The position numbers were made by a program, and so were the translations under genes. DNA of 6,816 nt, taken from the NCBI GenBank assembly GCA_002049945.1, contig MVCT01000065.1, positions 1-6,816 of the forward strand, written 5' to 3'. Within the stretch, counting starts at the first letter, position 1. Each line of letters starts with the position of its first letter. Shown here one piece after another: positions 1-5,625 of the stretch. The notes under the pieces were generated by a model that worked only from the letters and a program-made list of their open reading frames with translations, had not been told where the DNA came from and ran no database searches. The stretch comes from Candidatus Cloacimonas sp. 4484_140. GTDB taxonomy: Bacteria > Cloacimonadota > Cloacimonadia > JGIOTU-2.

Positions 1-2
1 TG

Positions 3-1730
3 GAAGCACCCGGTGGAGAAGATCCTCCATTTGACGGCTGGGATGTCGCAACTATTCAGATCTCAACAGATGGCTGGGCAACAAAAAGTTTCCTTGAAGA
101 TCCTACAAATCCATATAATGTTACTGTTGCATTCGCCGGTTGGGCAAATACTTCAAATCCAGCAGATACTTTAAGCTATCCCGGATGGGGTGGTCCAAAC
201 CCTGCCGGTTGGTTCGCAGGAACTTTCGATCTTACCCCATACATTGGTGAAATAGTGCAGATCCGCTTTACCCTTGCTTCAGATCCTTATTCAGTAGCTG
301 AGGGCTTCTGGGTTGATAATGTTGACATTGATAAAGACGGAACAATCATATTCTCAGATTATGATGAAACTAACTTAATACCTGATGCTCCAGTCGTTGT
401 TCTTGAAGAGCTTGATTATTTAGATGCTTATACTGATTCTGATTGGGTTTATACTGCTGCGTATGATATTTCGCCGTATGCAGGTGAAGAAGTAATCATT
501 AAGATGAAGGCTACTCTTGCTGATGATGCTGGAACCGGAGAAGGTTTCTGGTTCGATGATATCGAGATCTATGGAGCAAACCTTCCATTACATGATATGG
601 GTGCTATGTTCAACGTAATGCCCTATGGCGCTACTGAAGGCGAAGACTACAGCCCTGGTATTGTGTATGGAAACTTTGGTACATCTCTCGAAGCACCTCA
701 ACTAAAAATGGATAATCTTGATTATGGGACAACTCCATTTGATTACTATAACAACAATCCAACAGCAATTGATTATGGAGAGTATGAACTTGGTTGGCTA
801 ACTCAACTGGAACCACTTCCTGTCGCTGGCTGGTATGACTTCATGGGCTGGACATATGTCGGAGGAGACGAAGATACATCGAATGACACAACTTATATCT
901 ACGATATTGAAGTATATCCTCCAGGATATGCCGAATTCGGTAATAACTCCAGAGTATGGAACCAAGATTTCTATACTTCCGGTTATTGCGGAAACTGGTT
1001 TGACATCTTCCCTAGTTCCAGATTGACAACTTTTGATATCTACTCAGTCTGGACTCAGGTTGTTAACTACGGTGAAACCGGAGATACTGATGTTTGGACG
1101 ATTGAAATATTTGAAGCAATCGATGACATTACACCCGGAGCACTTCTCCTTACGGAATCTTTCGACTGTACAGGCATTGACGGTGGAGATTTCGGTTGGG
1201 TTGAATTCGTACTTACCACTCCATTACATATTACAGGTAACGTTATTGTGATGCAGAGCGGACCGTGGGTAGATGTAAATGCTGGCACCCCAGGTGTTAG
1301 TTATTGGCCAGTATTTGACAACATGGTACGCCAGTATCTTGGAGTCGGTGCATACTATGGACACAGCATCTATGGCGATATTGGCGATCCATCAAGTTGG
1401 GGACACTCTTCAGGTGACCGTTTCGTCAATATCTATGGTCGTGTGGACTATTCCACAGGTCCAGATGTTCCTGGTGACGCGAGTTACCTCAGTCAGAATG
1501 TACCAAATCCTGTAACCAATAATGCAACCATTAGTTACAACATTAAAGGTTCACCTATGAACAAAGCAGAGATCAAGATATTCAATGTACTTGGTCAGCT
1601 TGTTGATACAATTCAGGGTGAAAACGGTGTCGCAACCTGGAATCCAGGTACCGCACCTAATGGTGTCTACTTCTACAAGGTATCATCTGATGACTTCACT
1701 TCAGTGAAGAAAATGATCCTTATGAGATAA
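3..1730 (+). CDS. Secreted multidomain beta-rich protein with C-terminal T9SS type-A sorting domain (5' partial)
   Basis: The frame is open from the first complete codon at base 3 to TAA at 1728-1730 (a second stop, TAG, follows), so the real start lies before the window; a GTG at 255 is internal because homologous sequence continues upstream of it. The visible part has about 575 residues. Two jelly-roll/MAM-like units, as found in immune-inhibitor-A-type secreted proteins, lie at about bases 36-335 and 420-580; each ends with a related pattern, FDLTPYIGE...GFWVDNVDI and YDISPYAGE...GFWFDDIEI. A CARDB-like or other beta-sandwich stretch follows (about 590-930), then an aromatic- and glycine-rich beta domain (about 950-1460). 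From about 1479 comes the sorting domain, with NVPNPVTNNATISYNI, KIFNVLGQLV, a PNGVYFYKV strand and the terminal KKMILMR. In this family the domain directs export across the outer membrane by T9SS and is usually cleaved, leaving the protein on the surface or released. No protease or other catalytic motif is visible in the part present, so function is unassigned: adhesin, hydrolase or protease are all possible. Confidence 0.9.
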   Translation, partial: EAPGGEDPPFDGWDVATIQISTDGWATKSFLEDPTNPYNVTVAFAGWANTSNPADTLSYPGWGGPNPAGWFAGTFDLTPYIGEIVQIRFTLASDPYSVAEGFWVDNVDIDKDGTIIFSDYDETNLIPDAPVVVLEELDYLDAYTDSDWVYTAAYDISPYAGEEVIIKMKATLADDAGTGEGFWFDDIEIYGANLPLHDMGAMFNVMPYGATEGEDYSPGIVYGNFGTSLEAPQLKMDNLDYGTTPFDYYNNNPTAIDYGEYELGWLTQLEPLPVAGWYDFMGWTYVGGDEDTSNDTTYIYDIEVYPPGYAEFGNNSRVWNQDFYTSGYCGNWFDIFPSSRLTTFDIYSVWTQVVNYGETGDTDVWTIEIFEAIDDITPGALLLTESFDCTGIDGGDFGWVEFVLTTPLHITGNVIVMQSGPWVDVNAGTPGVSYWPVFDNMVRQYLGVGAYYGHSIYGDIGDPSSWGHSSGDRFVNIYGRVDYSTGPDVPGDASYLSQNVPNPVTNNATISYNIKGSPMNKAEIKIFNVLGQLVDTIQGENGVATWNPGTAPNGVYFYKVSSDDFTSVKKMILMR

Positions 1731-1744
1731 TAGATTACAAATAT

Positions 1745-1782
1745 AGCCCTATCCTGATTCTTCGGGGTAGGGCTTTTTTTTT
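1745..1782 (+). terminator. Rho-independent terminator after the T9SS cargo gene
   Basis: AGCCCTATCC at 1745-1754 pairs with GGGGTAGGGCT at 1764/1765-1774: ten pairs with one T-G wobble, optionally an eleventh wobble. The loop is about eight bases and is followed by an uninterrupted T-run at 1774-1782. It begins 14 bases after the stop of the upstream gene. The stem strength and T-run make this a textbook intrinsic terminator. It separates the upstream transcript from the membrane-protein gene that starts at 1792. Confidence 0.93.
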
Positions 1783-1791
1783 ATAAAATTC

Positions 1792-3657
1792 ATGGAAAAA
1801 ACTTTAAAAACTAATTACTCGAAAATTCAACCTCTTATTTATCTGATAGCGCTTTTGATATTAGTAAATCCTTTATTTTTTAATACACAAAAACTTCTTT
1901 TCTTTCCAGTCAAAATTATTATTCAACAAATTCTTATTTTAGCAATACTTCTATTTTATATCTTCTCTAAAGATTATAATAAAATTAAATTATCATATCC
2001 AATAATTATCATTACTATTTACATAGTATATTTATTGCTGAGAACCTTGCTACAACCAGTTCCTGTTTTCGGATTTCAGCAGTTGTACTATCTCTTTCCT
2101 TATGCATTGCTTTTCATCATTATTTCTCAATTACAAATCAATAAGAAAGAAAAACTTTTCATTAGCAATACTTTTCTTTTTAGCTTCATTATTTCAATTT
2201 TGTTTGGTGTATATTTGCAGGCAAAGCACTCCAGTTTTTCTAATTTTTCACGTTTGCAACTGACATGGGCAAATTCAAACTATCTGGCGAGCTATTTGCT
2301 TGTTACAATTGGATTTGTCGTGTTTTCATGGAAGACATCGAGAGAGAAATGGATTCGTTATATTGCACTCGCAAGCTTAGTCGTTGCTCTTATATTTATG
2401 CTGTGGACACAATCCAGGGGAGGATTAGTCAGTTTAATTCTTGTACTTCTTTTCATATACATTATTTATTCCATAAAACAACGGAAAAGATTACATATTA
2501 TTATATCTATTGCCCTTCTATTACTGCTCGTAATAAGCTCCTATTTTGTCTTTAAAACGATACGACCACAAACCGTAACTTTCCGAGCCAGAATTTATAA
2601 AGCTGACGCTGAATACATAAAGCATAACTGGTTAGCTGGAAGCGGATTGGGAACCTTTGTGCGAGAATTTCCACAATATCGGCTGAGTGATTATAAACTT
2701 ATTGGTCAGGAGGATATAATATCTCATGCCCATAATGAATTTATTGAGATCTGGGCTGAAACCGGTATTATTGGACTTGCATTATTTATCATTTTCCTTA
2801 TAGCTCTTTTTGGACAATATAAACGAAATCTAAAGTCAAATAATAAATATTTCATTTATGCAATCGCATTTTCGCTGATACTTCTATTAATTCATAATCT
2901 ATTCTCCATTACGATGCGGATACCGCCTATCCTTATCTATTTCTTTATACTTGCAGGTTTGTTATCAGCCAATTATTCGAATGATGCGGAAAAGAAATCA
3001 AAATCTGTAAACAAATATATATTAATATTATTCGTGCTTGCTTTGTTAGTTTGTATATTCCAGCAGTATCGGAATGTGCAAGGGTTAAAGCATTTCTCAA
3101 GGTCTGAGGAATATCTTGCTTCCAAAGACAGCAATTTACTTACAGGTGCGATTCTTGAAGCTAAAAAGGCACACAAATACATTCCGAATAATACAGATTT
3201 TCTATACTATCAGGGATTGCTCTACACTTTTCATGATGAGTATGCAAAAGCACTTCAAGCTTACGATAGACTGGAGCAGATTTCACCCTATTATCCACAA
3301 CTCCATTTCTGGAAAGGATATGTACTTTCCCTGAAGGGTGATTGGAATAGTGCTTTGGATGAATTCAAAACAGAGATAAAATATAACCAATATCCAAAAG
3401 TATATTTCAATATAGCAATTGCGTATCATTATCTGAATGAAGAGAATAATTCAATGATCTATTTCATGTATTTTGTTGAAAAGATCAAAGAAAAAATTGA
3501 AAGACATCTAATTAAAAATAAAGAAAGAATTCTGGAAGAAGAAGGTAAGAATCTGAAATTCGCATTGGATAAACTGGCAAATTTTCATAAAAATAATCCT
3601 GCTTTGATTAATAGGATCAATTATTTAAGTCGATATTTTTTTTACAGAAAAGAATAA
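1792..3657 (+). CDS. O-antigen ligase/polymerase (Wzy_C/WaaL-like) family membrane protein with C-terminal TPR-like region
   Basis: This 621-residue protein has about a dozen hydrophobic helices between residues 13 and 440, then a soluble tail. Family marks are LWTQSRGG at 204-211, the long extracytoplasmic loop with GSGLGTF near 283 and HAHNEF at 312-317 (His312, His314, Asn315, Glu316), followed at once by another membrane helix (AETGIIGLALF). This is the layout of O-antigen ligases, Wzy-type polymerases and related bactoprenol-linked glycan transferases, which act on the periplasmic face of the inner membrane. Residues about 455-550 look like tetratricopeptide repeats (for example ALQAYDRLEQISPYYPQL, then a related unit with GDWNSALDEFKTEI), a common tail in Bacteroidota-type members. 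Acceptor (lipid A, protein or polysaccharide) cannot be told from sequence. The start at 1792 is chosen because it precedes the first membrane helix and no in-frame Met follows for about 200 codons; no Shine-Dalgarno is visible. The gene is much richer in A/T than its neighbours, which may reflect membrane-protein codon use or transfer. No glycosyltransferase genes are adjacent. Confidence 0.88.
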   Translation: MEKTLKTNYSKIQPLIYLIALLILVNPLFFNTQKLLFFPVKIIIQQILILAILLFYIFSKDYNKIKLSYPIIIITIYIVYLLLRTLLQPVPVFGFQQLYYLFPYALLFIIISQLQINKKEKLFISNTFLFSFIISILFGVYLQAKHSSFSNFSRLQLTWANSNYLASYLLVTIGFVVFSWKTSREKWIRYIALASLVVALIFMLWTQSRGGLVSLILVLLFIYIIYSIKQRKRLHIIISIALLLLLVISSYFVFKTIRPQTVTFRARIYKADAEYIKHNWLAGSGLGTFVREFPQYRLSDYKLIGQEDIISHAHNEFIEIWAETGIIGLALFIIFLIALFGQYKRNLKSNNKYFIYAIAFSLILLLIHNLFSITMRIPPILIYFFILAGLLSANYSNDAEKKSKSVNKYILILFVLALLVCIFQQYRNVQGLKHFSRSEEYLASKDSNLLTGAILEAKKAHKYIPNNTDFLYYQGLLYTFHDEYAKALQAYDRLEQISPYYPQLHFWKGYVLSLKGDWNSALDEFKTEIKYNQYPKVYFNIAIAYHYLNEENNSMIYFMYFVEKIKEKIERHLIKNKERILEEEGKNLKFALDKLANFHKNNPALINRINYLSRYFFYRKE

Positions 3658-3731
3658 ATAATAAAAAACTCTTTAATTTTCTTTACTGCCATTGAGGCAC
3701 CCTTTTTAAATAGCTTTTTTTAAGGAACATC

Positions 3732-3735
3732 AAGG
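3732..3735 (+). promoter_or_regulatory. Ribosome-binding site of the MCM large-subunit remnant
   Basis: AAGG lies five bases before the ATG at 3741, a modest Shine-Dalgarno that supports this start. The 83-base gap after the ligase gene (3658-3740) is very A/T-rich. It holds only a weak four-pair hairpin (TGCC/GGCA, about 3688-3700) followed by CCCTTTTT, too weak to call a terminator. Confidence 0.5.
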
Positions 3736-3740
3736 TAAAC

Positions 3741-4049
3741 ATGAAAAAGCAATATGATGAACTCGTGAAGAAGCTGATTGAGAAATATCCTGAACGAAAG
3801 AAGGAATTTATTACCGGCTTATCAGAAGAAGTTGAGTTGCTTCAAATCGAGAAATTGAATAAAATAAAAGCCCAACAAAATAATCAAAAAGTATTTAAAA
3901 GTCTTGACAAAATTCGCAATATTACACGCTCAAATAGTAATCTTTTACATTCATTACTTGAAGCAGTGAAAAACTATGCAACACTTGGTGAAATTTGTAA
4001 TGTTTTACGTGAAGAGTTTGATGAATTCAACGAACAATTAGCACTTTAA
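3741..4049 (+). CDS. Methylmalonyl-CoA mutase large-subunit remnant: N- and C-terminal ends joined, catalytic middle missing
   Basis: This 102-residue frame has normal start and stop codons but matches only the two ends of the MCM large (catalytic) subunit, a family of about 520-560 residues. Residues 1-25, with the EKYPERKKEFIT segment, resemble the N-terminus just before the family's TSSG...YTP stretch. Residues from about 29 to 102, with EEVELLQIEKLNKIKAQQ and EAVKNYATLGEICNVL (74-89), resemble the extreme C-terminus of the catalytic domain, where an 'EAVKxYATLGEIxxxLR' segment is typical. The joint falls around residues 26-28 (Gly-Leu-Ser, bases 3816-3824). Roughly 430-450 residues, the whole substrate-binding TIM barrel, are absent, so mutase activity (succinyl-CoA to methylmalonyl-CoA) is not possible from this product alone. 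The frame across the joint is intact. The next gene, 15 bases on, is the matching small subunit with the same kind of defect. Most likely a decaying pseudogene; a retained mini-protein or an assembly artefact are alternatives. Family assignment is from remembered motifs, not an alignment. Confidence 0.72.
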   Translation: MKKQYDELVKKLIEKYPERKKEFITGLSEEVELLQIEKLNKIKAQQNNQKVFKSLDKIRNITRSNSNLLHSLLEAVKNYATLGEICNVLREEFDEFNEQLAL

Positions 4050-4064
4050 GATGAATATAATAAG

Positions 4065-4217
4065 ATGAAAAAGATTAGAATATTAATTGCAAAACCCGGT
4101 CTTGATGGGCATGACAGAGAAGCAAAATTCGTTACTCGTGCACTTAGAGATGCCGGCTATTCAGGAACATCTTCAGAAAAAATTATTGAATTCATAAACA
4201 ATAACTCATCGGAATAG
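4065..4217 (+). CDS. Methylmalonyl-CoA mutase cobalamin-binding subunit remnant (50 aa, internal in-frame deletion)
   Basis: ATG at 4065 opens a 50-codon frame ending in TAG at 4215-4217; an ATG at 4051 is excluded because its frame stops after five codons. Residues 4-31 are the classic start of the MCM B12-binding domain (IRILIAKPGLDGHDRE, then a helix ending RALRDAG), including His16, equivalent to the lower-axial cobalt ligand. Residues 34-46 (GTSSEKIIEFINN) match the last loop and helix of the same domain, normally preceded by FGP and about 80 residues further on. The usual small subunit is about 130-140 residues, so the central Rossmann-like strands that hold the corrin tail are missing. 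The DxHxxG motif also reads D14-G-H16-D-R-E19, with Glu replacing the Gly. Cobalamin binding is therefore very unlikely. No clear ribosome-binding site; translation may be coupled to the large-subunit remnant. Probable pseudogene, though start, stop and frame are preserved. Confidence 0.75.
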   Translation: MKKIRILIAKPGLDGHDREAKFVTRALRDAGYSGTSSEKIIEFINNNSSE

Positions 4218-4226
4218 TAATTAGTT

Positions 4227-4234
4227 AAAGGAGT
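4227..4234 (+). promoter_or_regulatory. Strong Shine-Dalgarno of the tryptophanase gene
   Basis: AAAGGAGT, with the GGAG core ending five bases before ATG 4239, is the best ribosome-binding site in the window and fixes the start of the lyase gene. It lies in the 21-base gap after the B12-subunit remnant. It suggests the lyase is translated efficiently and independently of the broken frames upstream. Confidence 0.8.
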
Positions 4235-4238
4235 CCCT

Positions 4239-5618
4239 ATGGCAAAGTATCCTGTCGAACCGTTCAAGATAAAAATGGTCGAGCCCATAAAAATGCTGAG
4301 TAGAGAGCAAAGAATACATAAGATCAAACAGGCAAAATACAACCTTTTCAATATCATAGCTGAAGATATCTTCATCGACCTTCTGACAGACAGCGGAACC
4401 TCTGCAATGAGCGATTCACAATGGGCTGGCATCATGCGCGGTGATGAGTCCTATGCAGGAAGCCGAAGCTATTTGCACTTTGAGCAGGCAATAAAAAATA
4501 TCTTTGGATATGAGAATGTGATTCCCACACATCAGGGACGCGCAGCAGAAGCGCTCCTTTTTTCAACGATTCTAAAGACGGGTGATTATGTGCCGAGCAA
4601 TATCCATTTTGATACGACTGAGGGCAACATTCGCAATAATGGTGGAATGCCCGTAAATTGCGTTATAGATGAAGGATTGGATCCTGCAAGCACGTTTCCG
4701 TTCAAGGGTAATATTGATATCAACAAACTTCAAAAATTGGTTGATGAAGTTGGATTGGATAAGATTCCTATTGCAATGATCACCATTACAAATAACAGCG
4801 GTGGCGGGCAGCCGGTTTCACTCGAGAATATCAAGCAGGTGTATAAATTCTGGAAAAAGCACAATGTGCCGCTTTTTATTGATGCATGCCGTTATGCAGA
4901 AAATGCCTATTTCATCAAACTGAGGGAAAAGGGTTATGAAAATGCATCTATAAAAGATATTGCAAAAGAGATCTTTGCTAATGCCGATGGCGCTACCATG
5001 TCCGCAAAAAAAGATGGGCTGGTCAATATCGGTGGCTTCATTACAATGAAGGATAGCGAACTTGCCAAGCAAATGATAAGCCGACTGATCATAACAGAAG
5101 GTTTCAGAACCTATGGCGGAATGGCTGGGCGTGATCTTGAAGCTGTGGCGATCGGTCTGCAAGAGGGTTTGAACGAGGATTATCTGAAATATCGAATTGA
5201 ACAAACTGCATATCTTGGTGAAAGTCTCCTTGAACAAGGAATTCCAATTGTGCAACCTCCCGGCGGTCATGCGATCTATCTCGATGCCCGCTCTATACTG
5301 CCAAATATATCACAAGAATATTTTCCAGGACAAGCTCTTTCTGTATCGATGTACATCGAAGGTGGCATTCGCAGTGCAGAGATCGGCGGTCTTATGTTTG
5401 CGTATATTGATGAAAAAACGGGTAAAACTATCTATCCCGAACTCGAACTTGTACGGCTTGCAATTCCTCGTCGTGTTTATACAAGATCACACCTCGATTA
5501 TGTTGTTCAAACAGTGAAGAAAGTTATGGATAACAGGCATACCCTCAAAGGATTACGCATAACTTATCAACCAAAATTGCTCAGACATTTCACTGTCGAG
5601 TTAGAAGAAATTTCTTAG
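4239..5618 (+). CDS. tnaA: Tryptophanase (PLP-dependent beta-eliminating lyase)
   Basis: Complete, 459 residues (E. coli TnaA is 471, tyrosine phenol-lyase about 456). The enzyme would split L-tryptophan into indole, pyruvate and ammonia in the cytoplasm. Family marks run the full length: DLLTDSGTSAMSD, GDESYAGSRSY, PTHQGRAAE, NNSGGGQPVS, DACRYAENAYF with Asp215 and Arg218 (cofactor and substrate contacts), and MSAKKDGLVNIGG with Lys257-Lys258, the second being the predicted Schiff-base lysine. Three sites separating the two subfamilies are all of tryptophanase type: Asp125 in FDTTEG (Thr in tyrosine phenol-lyase), Ile382 in RSAEIG (Arg381 in tyrosine phenol-lyase) and His450 in LRHFT (Phe448 in tyrosine phenol-lyase). 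Some stretches (SAMSDSQWAG, the compact segment before HFDTTEG, LVNIGG) are closer to tyrosine phenol-lyase. It probably shares a transcript with the MCM remnants and with the dehydratase gene seven bases downstream. No TnaC-like Trp-containing leader peptide is visible upstream. Enzyme class is secure; tryptophan as main substrate is a well-supported inference. Confidence 0.92.
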   Translation: MAKYPVEPFKIKMVEPIKMLSREQRIHKIKQAKYNLFNIIAEDIFIDLLTDSGTSAMSDSQWAGIMRGDESYAGSRSYLHFEQAIKNIFGYENVIPTHQGRAAEALLFSTILKTGDYVPSNIHFDTTEGNIRNNGGMPVNCVIDEGLDPASTFPFKGNIDINKLQKLVDEVGLDKIPIAMITITNNSGGGQPVSLENIKQVYKFWKKHNVPLFIDACRYAENAYFIKLREKGYENASIKDIAKEIFANADGATMSAKKDGLVNIGGFITMKDSELAKQMISRLIITEGFRTYGGMAGRDLEAVAIGLQEGLNEDYLKYRIEQTAYLGESLLEQGIPIVQPPGGHAIYLDARSILPNISQEYFPGQALSVSMYIEGGIRSAEIGGLMFAYIDEKTGKTIYPELELVRLAIPRRVYTRSHLDYVVQTVKKVMDNRHTLKGLRITYQPKLLRHFTVELEEIS

Positions 5619-5620
5619 GA
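5617..5620 (+). promoter_or_regulatory. Ribosome-binding site overlapping the tnaA stop codon
   Basis: AGGA overlaps the last two bases of the TAG stop of the lyase gene and sits five bases before ATG 5626. This placement supports the chosen start and suggests coupled translation of the dehydratase-like gene with tryptophanase. Confidence 0.6.
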
Positions 5621-5625
5621 TTAGT

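Noticed and set aside
255..257. GTG at 255 as the start of the first gene
   Set aside because: The frame is open to the window edge and the upstream part encodes the front half of the same jelly-roll domain (GWDVATIQISTDGW), so 255 is internal.
3688..3727. Possible terminator between the ligase gene and the MCM remnant
   Set aside because: TGCC/GGCA gives only four pairs and the following T-runs are broken by AAATAGC; CCTT...AAGG around the T-runs also pairs over only four bases. Too weak to support.
4051..4238. Possible TnaC-like regulatory leader peptide ahead of tryptophanase
   Set aside because: The only short frame here is the 50-codon MCM B12-domain remnant, which has no Trp codon; the ATG at 4051 stops after five codons. 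Nothing resembles the Trp-containing TnaC leader.
4818..5270. 150-codon open frame on the minus strand inside the lyase gene
   Set aside because: It lies wholly within a well-conserved enzyme gene on the other strand and its translation shows no recognisable family; it is a shadow frame.
4239..5618. Tyrosine phenol-lyase as the product
   Set aside because: Residues equivalent to Thr124, Arg381 and Phe448 of tyrosine phenol-lyase are Asp125, Ile382 and His450, all tryptophanase-type, despite some tyrosine-phenol-lyase-like stretches.
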